The position numbers were made by a program, and so were the translations under genes. A stretch of DNA of 64,000 nucleotides from an uncultured Pontibacter sp. (GTDB lineage: Bacteria; Bacteroidota; Bacteroidia; Cytophagales; Hymenobacteraceae), in the NCBI RefSeq assembly GCF_947495565.1, contig NZ_CANLZM010000013.1, positions 110,075 to 174,074 of the forward strand, read 5' to 3'. The notes under the pieces were generated by a model that was not told the DNA's origin, did not search any database, and saw only the letters and a program-made list of their open reading frames with translations. Positions within the stretch are counted from its first letter, which is position 1, and every line of letters begins with the position of its first letter. Shown here piece after piece: positions 47,078 to 55,942 of this stretch.

Positions 47078-47480
47078 AGGTCTCCACCACCAGCGTTTTA
47101 AGGCCGGCATAGTCTCCTGCAGGTGTTTTGCCGATCAGGTAGACAGGCATGTTGACGTCGCTGATCTTATAAGCCTTTGGGTTTTGGAGCAACTCGTTTA
47201 GCTTCTGAAGTAAATGCTTAAACCGAGGCGCAGCTTCTTTGGCGGCTTGATCAGCTTCCGCGTGTGGGTTAATCATGCGGTTTAGAAAATCCTCTAGTGC
47301 CAATTCTTGAACGCGCGTGCCGGAGGGCTTGCCATCCCATTCCACCATTATTTCTCCTGTAAATTCTTCCTCTTTAGGTTTTTCATGATAGTAAAACTCA
47401 AAAGGAGCATCGGTTTCGCTCATCATCAGAAGCCCTTGACTGGCCTCCATTAATTGCTGTTTAATTTTCTCTGGTTCCAT
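47076..47480 (-). CDS. Nuclease A inhibitor family protein (NuiA-like)
   Basis: A 134-residue cytoplasmic protein with no signal peptide. It begins LMEASQGLLMMSETDAPFEFYYHE and ends VYLIGKTPAGDYAGLKTLVVET. Both ends closely resemble Anabaena NuiA, whose C terminus I recall as an IGETPAGNLAGISTKVVET type; NuiA is 135 residues. NuiA blocks NucA by placing its C-terminal Thr at the active-site metal, and that Thr is present here as the last residue. It should protect the cell from unexported nuclease. Convergent with its likely target and sharing a terminator. The assignment rests on similarity at both termini and on context. Confidence 0.9.
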   Translation of the reverse strand: MEPEKIKQQLMEASQGLLMMSETDAPFEFYYHEKPKEEEFTGEIMVEWDGKPSGTRVQELALEDFLNRMINPHAEADQAAKEAAPRFKHLLQKLNELLQNPKAYKISDVNMPVYLIGKTPAGDYAGLKTLVVET

Positions 47481-47591
47481 AGTTTCAAAAATTGAAGGTC
47501 AAAAGAAGGCAACAATTATCTCTTTACCTCAACTATACTTATTATCTTTAGGTAAAGCCATACATTCTGAAAAACATTTAACTTAAAAACT

Positions 47592-48467
47592 ATGCTAAAA
47601 GCTGAACCGATGTTGAAAGAGGGCGCTCTGAAAGGCAAAACGATTATAGTAACTGGTGGAGGCACAGGCTTAGGCCGCTCCATGGTGAAATATTTTCTGG
47701 AGCTAGGCGCTAATGCCGTTATCTGCAGCCGTAAGCTGGAGGTGCTGGAGCAAGCCGCCAGGGAGCTGGAAGAACAAACCGGCGGGAACGTGCTTCCGGT
47801 TGCCTGCGATGTGCGGAAGTATAACGAAATTGAAGCGATGTTGCAAGCCGCTTTAGACCGTTTCGGTAGTGTGGATGTGCTGGTAAACAACGCGGCAGGC
47901 AATTTTGTGAGCCCCACGGAACGCCTGAGCCACAAAGCCTTTGATGTGATTACGGACATCGTGCTGAAGGGCAGTTACAACTGTACGCTTGCCCTCGGAA
48001 AGCATTGGATAGAGCAGAAGCAGGAGGCTGCCATACTTAATATTGTCACCACCTATGCCTGGACTGGCTCTGGCTACGTAGTGCCCTCTGCCTGTGCCAA
48101 GGCAGGCGTGCTAGCCATGACACGCTCGCTGGCTGCGGAGTGGGCAAAGTATGGAATTCGATCTAACGCCATCGCTCCGGGGCCTTTTCCTACAGAAGGC
48201 GCCTGGACACGCCTTTTCCCAAAACAGCTGGCTGAAAAACTGGACCCTGTTAAACGCATACCGGTAGGCAGGTTTGGAGAGCATCAGGAATTGGCCAACC
48301 TGGCGGCTTATCTCGTTTCCGATTACGCTGCTTTTGTGAACGGCGAAGTAGTGACTATTGACGGGGGAGAGTGGCTGTACGGTGCCGGAGAGTTTAACTC
48401 GTTCGATCAGATACCGCAGGAAATGTGGGATGCCATGGAGAAGCAGATGAGGGGCAAAGGGCAATAA
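47592..48467 (+). CDS. SDR of the 2,4-dienoyl-CoA reductase type
   Basis: A 291-residue SDR resembling mitochondrial DECR1 rather than bacterial FadH. TGGGTGLGRSM is the cofactor loop, followed by NNAAGNFVSPTERLS, ITDIVLKGSYN, and PSACAKAGVLAMTRSLAAEW, where the usual Tyr of YxxxK is replaced as in DECR (Lys retained). APGPFPTEGAWTRL and the C-terminal GEFN segment follow. It would reduce 2,4-dienoyl-CoA esters with NADPH during breakdown of unsaturated fatty acids. The Tyr-less site is normal for DECR. Alternative start at the ATG of codon 7 (47610). Single gene. Confidence 0.9.
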   Translation: MLKAEPMLKEGALKGKTIIVTGGGTGLGRSMVKYFLELGANAVICSRKLEVLEQAARELEEQTGGNVLPVACDVRKYNEIEAMLQAALDRFGSVDVLVNNAAGNFVSPTERLSHKAFDVITDIVLKGSYNCTLALGKHWIEQKQEAAILNIVTTYAWTGSGYVVPSACAKAGVLAMTRSLAAEWAKYGIRSNAIAPGPFPTEGAWTRLFPKQLAEKLDPVKRIPVGRFGEHQELANLAAYLVSDYAAFVNGEVVTIDGGEWLYGAGEFNSFDQIPQEMWDAMEKQMRGKGQ

Positions 48468-48479
48468 GTGCATCCCAAC

Positions 48480-48516
48480 AAAAAGGCCTCTGCTGAATAA
48501 GCCGAGGCCTTTTTTA
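48480..48516. terminator. Bidirectional terminator
   Basis: An 11-bp perfect stem (AAAAAGGCCTC, 48480-48490, with GAGGCCTTTTT, 48504-48514), T6 on the plus strand, between the convergent DECR-like and hypothetical genes. Confidence 0.85.
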
Positions 48517-48531
48517 AAGTATAAGTAGGTC

Positions 48532-49176
48532 TTATTGGGCAGCTATAATGAGGCCTAGCACAAGGTTAACCCCCAGGCCGATACCCCAATTGGTCCATAC
48601 TTTGCCGGCCTTCTTTTTGCGAGCCGACTTTTTGTAGCCGCTTTTGTAGTCAGCGTCCTGTAGCAGTTGGCTTGCCGGTGCATCCCAATTTTCTTCTTTG
48701 GGAGATACAGCCGAGGAAATGGCAGCCGGTACAAGGCCAACAATAGGAGAGAGGAGGCTGACAATAAGTGTACCCGTACCAGCCGCTTTGTAGCCGTCGT
48801 AGTATTGCTTTCCGTCAACTTGGCCTTTCGCATACATATCCAGGCCGCTGGTGGCCAATGCAGGTTCTACCACAACAGCCGGAGCGTCAGGTGTGGCTAC
48901 TTTGGCAGAGGCCATGGCTTCCGGAGACGGCTGGCTATCCAGCTCAAACACTTCGGAAGTTTTATCCTCATAAGTAATAACCGTAATCTCTGACTTCGGC
49001 AAGATGTAAGTAGGGCCATCCTGGTGGCTGAAGCGCTTATACTTGATTTCTGAGTTAGAAACCTCTAGTACTTTCGCTTCCACTTTCTCGCCGGTGCGTT
49101 TTGTAATAACATCTTGTGCCTGAAGTGCCGAGCATAGGGTAATGGTAGACACAATCGTGAGTAAGAATTTTTTCAT
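48532..49176 (-). CDS. Hypothetical secreted/membrane protein
   Basis: A 214-residue protein with a signal peptide (MKKFLLTIVSTITLCSALQAQ). Residues 22-80 (DVITKRTGEKVEAKVLEVSNSEIKYKRFSHQDGPTYILPKSEITVITYEDKT) form a small beta-rich module that I have seen in many Bacteroidota envelope proteins. A linker rich in Ala and Pro follows, then a membrane-spanning segment (TGTLIVSLLSPIVGLVPAAISSA), a basic stretch (YKKSARKKKAGKVW) and a last hydrophobic helix (GIGLGVNLVLGLIIAAQ). The function is unknown. Single gene between two terminators. Confidence 0.8.
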   Translation of the reverse strand: MKKFLLTIVSTITLCSALQAQDVITKRTGEKVEAKVLEVSNSEIKYKRFSHQDGPTYILPKSEITVITYEDKTSEVFELDSQPSPEAMASAKVATPDAPAVVVEPALATSGLDMYAKGQVDGKQYYDGYKAAGTGTLIVSLLSPIVGLVPAAISSAVSPKEENWDAPASQLLQDADYKSGYKKSARKKKAGKVWTNWGIGLGVNLVLGLIIAAQ

Positions 49177-49262
49177 AAGCTTGTAATCATAAAATGGTTG
49201 GGCTTAAAATTATATGATTTTATTAATATTTACAACAGTAGAATTTATACTCGCCTAAAATA

Positions 49263-49295
49263 AAACAGCCCCGGCTTTGGGAGGCGGGGCTGTTT
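49263..49295 (-). terminator. Terminator of the efflux operon
   Basis: An 11-bp perfect stem (AAACAGCCCCG, 49263-49273, with CGGGGCTGTTT, 49285-49295), 27 bases past the RND pump stop. Confidence 0.85.
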
Positions 49296-49321
49296 AAGTT
49301 TAAATAGGTTTTTGAAGTTAT

Positions 49322-52300
49322 TTAAGCGTGGGGATTGACATATGCAGGGTCTCCGCCTTCATCTTCGTCGGGCCGGCCATTGCCACGGGCTCTGAGCTCA
49401 GCCAATCCTTTTTTGCCATAAGCCACTCTGGTGATGACAACGTAGAGCACAGGCACCACAAATATCGCCAGGAAAGTAGCAGCCAGCATACCGCCAATTA
49501 CCACCCAGCCTATTGTTTGCCTCGATACCGCTCCGGCACCCGTTGCAAGCGCCAGCGGAACCACGCCAAGTATAAAGGCCATGGATGTCATTAGGATCGG
49601 GCGCAGACGAAGTATAACAGCCTCTATGGTTGCTTCGATCAGCTCCATGCCGCGGTCTACCCGCTCTTTTGCAAACTCCACAATCAGAATAGCATTTTTA
49701 GCAGCCAAACCAATCAGCGTAATCATACCAATTTGAGCGTACACATTGTTATCCAGCTTAGGTAGCACGGTTAAAGCCAGAATCGCCCCGAACATACCCA
49801 GCGGAATGGCAAAAAGTATAGAGAACGGAACAGACCAGCTTTCATACAGTGCCGCCAGCAAGAGCAGTACAAGTATAACTGACAAAGAGAAAATATAAAC
49901 CGTGCTGCTTCCTGCTGCTAACTCTTCGCGGCTAAGGCCGGAGAAGTCGTAACCGTAGCCGGTTGGTAATACTTCCGCTGCCACTTCCTGCAGTGCCTGC
50001 AGTGCCTGGCCGCTACTGTAGCCCGGTGCGGCGCCTCCCATCACTTCCGCAGAACGGAATAGGTTATAGTGGGTAATTACAGCCGGGTTCTCTACCACAC
50101 GCGAAGTTACCAGCGCACTCAATGGCACAGACCCACCTTGGCGGTTCATGACATAATACTGGTTCAGGCTCTCGATATCCATGCGGTAAGCGGTGTCGGC
50201 CTGTGCCACTACTCTGAAGTTACGGCCGTAGCGGGTAAAATCGTTTATATAGCGGCTACCCATTAGCGACGACATGGTGGCGTACACATCAGAAATAGAC
50301 ACGCCCAATTGCTTCGCTTTTTCTCGGTCTACTTCCACCTGGTATCCCGGTGTGCGGGTGTTAAAGAAGCTGTAAGCCATGGCAATTTCCGGGCGCTGGT
50401 TAGCAGCCATCAGGAACTGCCCAAGTGTAGCTTCAAACTCTTTCAGGTCGCCGCCACCCGCTTTTTGCTCCAGCATAAAGCTAAAGCCACCAGATTGCCC
50501 TAAACCTGGTATGGCAGGCGGTGCCACTACGATAACATTTGCTTCTTTGATAGCGGCAAAACGTTGGTTTAAGGTAGCCATTACACCTTGTAGCTGCTCT
50601 GACTCGTCTTTCCGTTGGTCCCATGGCTGCAGCTGCAGGAATATGGTACCACTGTTAGACTTAAAAGAGAAGTTGATCGCGTTCAGTCCTCCAATAGCTG
50701 TGTAGTTCCTAACTGCCGGTATGTCTGCCATAATGTCGCCCATCTCAGCTAGCAAAGCCTCTGTTCTGGTGGCTGAGGAGCCTTCCGGCAACTCTATCGA
50801 AATGAAAAGTCGGCCCTCATCCTCAGTTGGTATAAAGCCCGTTGGTTTAGAGGCAAACAAGCCTACAGTGCCTGCATAAAGGCAGGCAAGCAGCACAAGC
50901 ACCAGTGGTGTAGCCTTTATACTTTTGCGAACCCCACGCGAGTATGAGTTAGTAGTTTTAGCAAACCAATTGTTGAACAGATAGAAGAACTTATTCAGGC
51001 CTCTTGAATCTTTGTTCACGTTCATCGGCTTTAGCATAATCGAGCAAAGGGCAGGCGTAAGCGTTAAGGCCACAAATGCTGATATAAGCACTGAGATAGC
51101 GATGGTGATGGCAAACTGCTGGTACAATCGACCTACAATACCAGGAATAAAGCCAACCGGAATAAATACAGCCGCCAAAATAAGAGCGATGGCTATAACC
51201 GGAGCCGTAATGTCTTTCATTGCCTTGCGGGTGGCCTCTCGGGCGGAAAGCCGCTCGTGGTCTATGTAATGCTGCACCGCCTCCACTACCACAATGGCGT
51301 CATCCACCACAATACCGATAGCCAGCACAAACCCAAAAAGGGTAAGCGTATTAATGGTGAAACCAAGCGGAATAAAGAAGATGAAGGTACCAATAATAGA
51401 CACCGGAATAGCCAGGATCGGCACCAGTGTAGCACGCCAGCTCTGCAAGAACAGGAACACTACGATGATTACAAGTATAAGCGCCTCTACCAGCGTATTT
51501 ACCACCTCATTGATGGATACCTGCACCACAGACACCGTTTCAAACGATACTACGTAATCCACATCAGCCGGGAAAGATGCCTTCAGCTCATCTAACGCTG
51601 CGTAAACGCCCTCAGCTGTTTCCAGGGCGTTACTTCCTGGTGCCTGGTACATGAGCAGAATGGCGGAAGGATTGCCGTTGATAGTAGCGGCACGTCCATA
51701 ATCAAAGCGACCAAACTCTAAGCGAGCCACATCTCTCAAGTATACCAGGCTGCCATCAGCAGGATTTGTTCGCACCACAATATTGCCGAACTCTTCCTGC
51801 GTCTGCAGGCGGCCTCTTACCGTAATAGGATACTGGAAAGCCTGAGAGTCGTACTGTGGCTTTGCGCCTACTGTACCCGCTGCCACTTGCAGGTTCTGCT
51901 CTTGTATGGCTCCCGTAATCTCGTTGGTGCTGATGCCGTACTGCGCCAGTTTATCCGGCTTCAGCCACACACGCATACTAAAATCCTGCCCCAGCGCATT
52001 TATATCCCCAACACCCGGCACACGAAGCAATGCGTCGCGCACGTAAATGTTAGTATAGTTGTCCAGGTACTGCACATCATGGGTGCCGTTGGGTGAGAAA
52101 ATGCCCACCACCATCATAATACTTGGGTTACGCTTTCGCACGGTCACACCCAGTCGGCGCACTTCCTCCGGCAGGCTTGGCTCCGCAATACTGGCCCGGT
52201 TCTGCACATCCAGCGTGGCAATATCAATGTCGGTGCCTACCTCAAACGTAACCGACATGTTCATTTGGCCGGTACTTGTATTGGTAGAGGTAATGTACGC

Positions 52301-52528
52301 CATGCCCGGTGTACCGTTAATCTGCGTTTCCACGGGCGTGGCAACCGTCTGCTCCACCGTTTGTGCATCAGCTCCAGTATAGATAGCCGATACAGAAACT
52401 GTAGGAGGGGAGATGTCCGGGTATTGCGTTACCGGCAAATTCATCATGGCCAGCAGTCCCACCAGCACGATCACAATGGAGATCACAATGGAGGTGACGG
52501 GCCTTCTTATAAATACATCTGATATCAT
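49322..52528 (-). CDS. RND efflux pump, HAE1 type (AcrB/MexB-like)
   Basis: A 1068-residue inner-membrane drug/proton antiporter with twelve transmembrane helices and two large periplasmic loops. The start is typical (MISDVFIRRPVTSIVISIVIVLVGL), with TQYPDISPPTVSVSAIYTGADAQTVEQTVA next, the central LFGFVLAIGIVVDDAIVVVEAV block carrying the Asp-Asp proton-relay pair, and GLAAKNAILIVEFAKE later. The start is set at ATG 52528; 41 upstream codons are open but are not part of the family. It is last of three genes (tolC-type, adaptor, pump), 37 bases after the adaptor. Such pumps expel drugs, detergents and dyes. No unusual residues seen. Confidence 0.96.
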   Translation of the reverse strand: MISDVFIRRPVTSIVISIVIVLVGLLAMMNLPVTQYPDISPPTVSVSAIYTGADAQTVEQTVATPVETQINGTPGMAYITSTNTSTGQMNMSVTFEVGTDIDIATLDVQNRASIAEPSLPEEVRRLGVTVRKRNPSIMMVVGIFSPNGTHDVQYLDNYTNIYVRDALLRVPGVGDINALGQDFSMRVWLKPDKLAQYGISTNEITGAIQEQNLQVAAGTVGAKPQYDSQAFQYPITVRGRLQTQEEFGNIVVRTNPADGSLVYLRDVARLEFGRFDYGRAATINGNPSAILLMYQAPGSNALETAEGVYAALDELKASFPADVDYVVSFETVSVVQVSINEVVNTLVEALILVIIVVFLFLQSWRATLVPILAIPVSIIGTFIFFIPLGFTINTLTLFGFVLAIGIVVDDAIVVVEAVQHYIDHERLSAREATRKAMKDITAPVIAIALILAAVFIPVGFIPGIVGRLYQQFAITIAISVLISAFVALTLTPALCSIMLKPMNVNKDSRGLNKFFYLFNNWFAKTTNSYSRGVRKSIKATPLVLVLLACLYAGTVGLFASKPTGFIPTEDEGRLFISIELPEGSSATRTEALLAEMGDIMADIPAVRNYTAIGGLNAINFSFKSNSGTIFLQLQPWDQRKDESEQLQGVMATLNQRFAAIKEANVIVVAPPAIPGLGQSGGFSFMLEQKAGGGDLKEFEATLGQFLMAANQRPEIAMAYSFFNTRTPGYQVEVDREKAKQLGVSISDVYATMSSLMGSRYINDFTRYGRNFRVVAQADTAYRMDIESLNQYYVMNRQGGSVPLSALVTSRVVENPAVITHYNLFRSAEVMGGAAPGYSSGQALQALQEVAAEVLPTGYGYDFSGLSREELAAGSSTVYIFSLSVILVLLLLAALYESWSVPFSILFAIPLGMFGAILALTVLPKLDNNVYAQIGMITLIGLAAKNAILIVEFAKERVDRGMELIEATIEAVILRLRPILMTSMAFILGVVPLALATGAGAVSRQTIGWVVIGGMLAATFLAIFVVPVLYVVITRVAYGKKGLAELRARGNGRPDEDEGGDPAYVNPHA

Positions 52529-52565
52529 TCTTCGTCTTAATTTCTGCTGATAGTATGTTTCTGAA

Positions 52566-53708
52566 TTACCTGCCAGTTGGCTGCTGCGGCGTTTCTTGTG
52601 GCTCACCGACCTGTACTTTAGATCCCTGGCGCAGCTTCTGAATTCCGTCAACTACAATCTGCTGATTTTCCTTAAGGCCTTCCCGGATCACAATATTGCC
52701 GTTGAACCTGGTGCCTAGCTCCACGTTTTGCTGCACAGCGGAATCTCCCTGCACCACATAGACAAAGAACTCCCCAAGCTGCTCCGACACTGCTTTATAG
52801 GGAATAACCAGCTGGCTGCCGATGTCCTGGTTCAGCACGTTCATGGTCACTGTCATACCTGAGATTAGCACGCCACCAGAGTTCGGGAACTGCACCCTGA
52901 CGGTTGTAGTACCGGACTGGCGCCCGATGGCTCTGTCTATAGCCAGTAATTTGCCGGTGTGCGGGTATGGATCTCCACCGTTTAAGCTGATCGTGAAGAG
53001 TGAGTCCGGCTGGTTGCCCTGCTGCATTTTGCTGAAGCGGCTAATTTCCTGCTCGTTAACTACAAAGTCCACGGCAATAGGATCGGTAGAGGAGATAGTG
53101 TTTAGCAGCGGCTGCCCCGGAGAAACCTGCGCCCCAACCCGAACCTGTGAAATGCCGATGGTGCCGCTGAAAGGTGCCGTTATGGTAGAGTAGCCAACAT
53201 CTGTTGAGGCGCTTTGTACCTGTGCCTCTGCCGATGCTACCTGCGCCTGTGCAGTTTGTACTTCGGTGCGGGCATAATCCACCTGTTGCCTTGCAATGGC
53301 ATCGCGCTCGGCCAGTCTTTCATACCGCTCCAAGTCTTTCTGTACCCTGGCTAGGTTTGCCTTGGCGCTTTGCAGGTTAGCACGTGCCTGTTGCAGCCCT
53401 GCCTGGTACTTGCTTTGGTCTATCTCATATAATTTCTGGCCTTTTTTTACCTGCTGGCCGTCCTGCACATAGATGTTAGTGATGTAGCCAGCCACTTGCG
53501 GGCGCAACTCCACCTCTTGCAGCGCCACCACGGATGCCGGGTAGCTGTCTGTGCCCATTACGTTTTGCTCCTGTACATGGTAGGTGTTTACCGGAATAGC
53601 CCGGGCGGCTGGGTTCATTTGCTGCTGCCCTTTCTCGTTGCCACCGCAGGAAACAAGTGAAGCCGGTCCGATAATGGCTGTGATAAGCCAGGCGTATTTA
53701 TTCTTCAT
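52566..53708 (-). CDS. Periplasmic adaptor subunit of RND pump (AcrA-like), lipoprotein
   Basis: A 380-residue membrane fusion protein. MKNKYAWLITAIIGPASLVSC is a lipoprotein signal (lipobox Cys21). Then follow the lipoyl halves (VELRPQVAGYITNIYVQDGQQVKKGQKLYEID and its partner YSTITAPFSGTIGISQVRVGAQVSPGQPLLNTI), separated by a helical hairpin (about 95-160, QARANLQSAKANLARVQKDLERYERLAERDAI), the beta-barrel and the membrane-proximal domain. It links the inner-membrane pump to the outer-membrane channel. Lies 21 bases after the TolC-type gene and 37 before the pump. Confidence 0.95.
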   Translation of the reverse strand: MKNKYAWLITAIIGPASLVSCGGNEKGQQQMNPAARAIPVNTYHVQEQNVMGTDSYPASVVALQEVELRPQVAGYITNIYVQDGQQVKKGQKLYEIDQSKYQAGLQQARANLQSAKANLARVQKDLERYERLAERDAIARQQVDYARTEVQTAQAQVASAEAQVQSASTDVGYSTITAPFSGTIGISQVRVGAQVSPGQPLLNTISSTDPIAVDFVVNEQEISRFSKMQQGNQPDSLFTISLNGGDPYPHTGKLLAIDRAIGRQSGTTTVRVQFPNSGGVLISGMTVTMNVLNQDIGSQLVIPYKAVSEQLGEFFVYVVQGDSAVQQNVELGTRFNGNIVIREGLKENQQIVVDGIQKLRQGSKVQVGEPQETPQQPTGR

Positions 53709-53729
53709 TCTATGGAAAGATGTAGTGAT

Positions 53730-55061
53730 TTAACGATTGATGTCTATGGTGCCTAAAGCGCGCTGGTAATCCAGTTTGCTTGCCAGCAGGTTGTAAAGGG
53801 CGTTGTAATAATTAAGCTGCGTGGCGCGCAATTCGCTTTCGGCTACCACCAGGTCCACGTAGGCTTTTACGCCCTCGTCGTACTGCAGCTTAATGATATC
53901 GTACACTTCCTGGGCTAGCTGCAGGTTATTCTGTAGGGTACGCCACTCCGTATAGTCGCTTTTATAGTTGGCTAGCGCCGACTGGTATTCGGTGTTGATG
54001 GCCTTACGGGTATTCTCCATTTCGATATCCAAGCGCTGTTCCTGCAGCTGCGCGATCCGCAGGTTCTGTACTCTGCGGGTTCCCTGGAATATTGGCACAG
54101 ACACCTGAAGGCCAACTGCTGAAGTCGGATAAGACTGGTTATACAGGTCCGATAGCTCATTGTTAAAGTATAGCCAGTTGTAATTACCAAATGCTGAGAC
54201 GGTGGGCAGGAAGCTCCATTTGTTGTAGGCAGTATTTAAGCGTAACAGCTCACGCTGCGTCTGCAGTTGTTGCAGCTCAACACGGTTCGCAAATTCGATT
54301 ATTCTAGTGGTATCGACCAAAACCGCCTGCTCCATTCTAGTATAATCATACTCCAGCTGCACCTCGGTTTCGATTGGGAAACCCATCAGCTGCTTCAGGT
54401 ACGCTACTTTGGCTTTGGTGCCTTCCTGCGCACGTTTGATACTACTTCTGATGTTTGCTAACGTTATGGAAGCGCGCTGGTAATCCGTTTTGTCTACTAG
54501 GCCAACATCATACCTGCTTTTAGCATCGTTGTACTGTTTCTGCTGCCGCTGTAGGTTTACCTCTAAAATACGAAGCTGCTCTTGCGTGAGCAGCACATCA
54601 TAGAAAGCTTTGCTTACCTCTACCACCGTATTTATTTTAGTGTTCAGGGTTTGCTGGTCTAGTTGCCGCCTGCTGAATTTTGCTGCCTTAGAGGCTAAGA
54701 GCAGTTCGCTGCTGTACAAGGTCTGCGTTGCCTCTAACATTACATTAGAAGTATACTTTTGCCCTAAAGTCACGATCTGATCCCCGAAAGGCTGTTGTTG
54801 CAGTTTTATATTGTGCGTGCCGCCGTATCGGGCTGCAACCTGCGGGAGCCATCCTGATAAATTAGCATTGATCTCTCGCTCTCCGATGGCTTCATCCAAA
54901 AGAGACTGCTCCACAGCGGCACGGTTTTTAAGCGCAAACGCCACACACTGCTCCAGCGTCAGGTTTTCTTTAGCCGGTGCCGCGCCGTTCTGGGCTAGCA
55001 GCAGGGTAGGCGACAGCAGGCATCCAAGCAAGAGCGCCTTTAATCGTTTTAGAAATTTCAT
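53730..55061 (-). CDS. TolC family outer-membrane channel
   Basis: A 443-residue outer-membrane efflux protein with a signal peptide (MKFLKRLKALLLGCLLSPTLLLAQ). Two repeats of long helices with the family's LTLEQCVAFALKNRAAVEQSLLDEAI start and the second-repeat GLQVSVPIFQGTRRVQNLRIAQLQ (the VPIFxGxxR motif), typical of OEP proteins. It trimerises to form the outer-membrane duct for the AcrAB-like proteins encoded downstream. First gene of the operon; the TetR gene is 149 bases upstream, and that gap holds no hairpin, so read-through from tetR is possible. Confidence 0.95.
   Translation of the reverse strand: MKFLKRLKALLLGCLLSPTLLLAQNGAAPAKENLTLEQCVAFALKNRAAVEQSLLDEAIGEREINANLSGWLPQVAARYGGTHNIKLQQQPFGDQIVTLGQKYTSNVMLEATQTLYSSELLLASKAAKFSRRQLDQQTLNTKINTVVEVSKAFYDVLLTQEQLRILEVNLQRQQKQYNDAKSRYDVGLVDKTDYQRASITLANIRSSIKRAQEGTKAKVAYLKQLMGFPIETEVQLEYDYTRMEQAVLVDTTRIIEFANRVELQQLQTQRELLRLNTAYNKWSFLPTVSAFGNYNWLYFNNELSDLYNQSYPTSAVGLQVSVPIFQGTRRVQNLRIAQLQEQRLDIEMENTRKAINTEYQSALANYKSDYTEWRTLQNNLQLAQEVYDIIKLQYDEGVKAYVDLVVAESELRATQLNYYNALYNLLASKLDYQRALGTIDINR
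54749..54758. repeat. AAGTATACTT palindrome, copy 2
   Basis: Same 10-mer, inside the TolC-family gene. Confidence 0.9.
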
Positions 55062-55210
55062 GTAAACTGTTGTTGATCTTTAAGAAGTGATAGGATAGTG
55101 TTCATCTCCTGAAGCGGTGAGATGATTAAATTTTGGAGTATCATCTGTTCATAGTTTTAAGTTGGTGTGTGATGGTTTTCTTCTAGTATGATTCTACTTG
55201 AGGTTAAAAC

Positions 55211-55819
55211 TTACGACTTATCATTTCGGTTTTGCATGCCGTCCCAAAGTATGAGCGGAATCTGCTCTAGCTCACCGTTCTGTAATTTTAGTCCTCCCAA
55301 TACCTGTATTTTTACCGTAGATATAATGTTGCTGTGTGCCAGCGTACCCAAAATTTTAGAGCTTATTGGCCTTAGATGCCCTTCTTGTATGCCTCGCTCA
55401 AAAAACTGGAATAGCAGCCGGTGAAAATCATCCTTCACAAACTCTGACTGTCCGGTATTGTAAGGGGAGTTTACGAATTGTTCAAAGAAGCGGAATATGC
55501 CTGTGTTCTTGCTATAGTAAGTATAAAGGCCGTGCCACAGGTTAAAGAAGCATTTTTGAAAAGGGATATCCGCTCTGTCCTCGCGCTTTAGCACCTCAAT
55601 GGACTGCTGCTGTATGTAATGATACAGCTCCAGGATCAGCACCTCTTTGCTTTCGAAGTAATGGTAGATGGTGCCTGCAGCCACTCCGGCTTTTTTAGCC
55701 ACCAGACTCATGGGCGTGCCATGGAATCCGTTTTCTTTCACCAGCTCCAGTGTACTCTCAAAAATCGCTTTTTTCTTATCCGCTATCGGCATCCTAAATT
55801 TGCTTAATTGAACGTTCAT
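55211..55819 (-). CDS. TetR family regulator of the efflux operon
   Basis: A 202-residue regulator. The helix-turn-helix is IFESTLELVKENGFHGTPMSLVAKKAGVAAGTIYHYFESKEVLILELYHY (about 18-67), and the rest is the helical ligand-binding domain. It lies immediately upstream of the tolC-acrA-acrB type genes, in the same direction, as is common for local repressors of RND pumps. The 10-bp palindrome TGAACGTTCA covers the first ATG. If the internal ATG at 55792 (MPIADKK) is the real start, as family alignments would suggest, this operator lies in the leader. An exact -7 box is at 55828-55835. Confidence 0.92.
   Translation of the reverse strand: MNVQLSKFRMPIADKKKAIFESTLELVKENGFHGTPMSLVAKKAGVAAGTIYHYFESKEVLILELYHYIQQQSIEVLKREDRADIPFQKCFFNLWHGLYTYYSKNTGIFRFFEQFVNSPYNTGQSEFVKDDFHRLLFQFFERGIQEGHLRPISSKILGTLAHSNIISTVKIQVLGGLKLQNGELEQIPLILWDGMQNRNDKS
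55809..55818. promoter_or_regulatory. Palindromic TetR-type operator candidate
   Basis: TGAACGTTCA, a perfect palindrome of the type bound by many TetR/AcrR repressors. It is 10 bases downstream of the -7 box and overlaps the first possible start codon of the tetR gene, so binding would block its own transcription. Confidence 0.5.
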
Positions 55820-55827
55820 TCGGTTTG

Positions 55828-55835
55828 CAAAGATA
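55828..55835 (-). promoter_or_regulatory. Exact -7 box of the tetR gene
   Basis: TATCTTTG on the minus strand. Transcription would begin near 55824: 5 bases before the first ATG, or 32 before the internal one. Confidence 0.5.
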
Positions 55836-55942
55836 TGGCTCGATTTCTCGTTATCAAACCAAATATGGCATTTCCGGCAGAACCGTAATTGGCTAAATCA
55901 CGCCTTTATAATTCTGAATCAGCTTAAATGTTTTATTATTGT

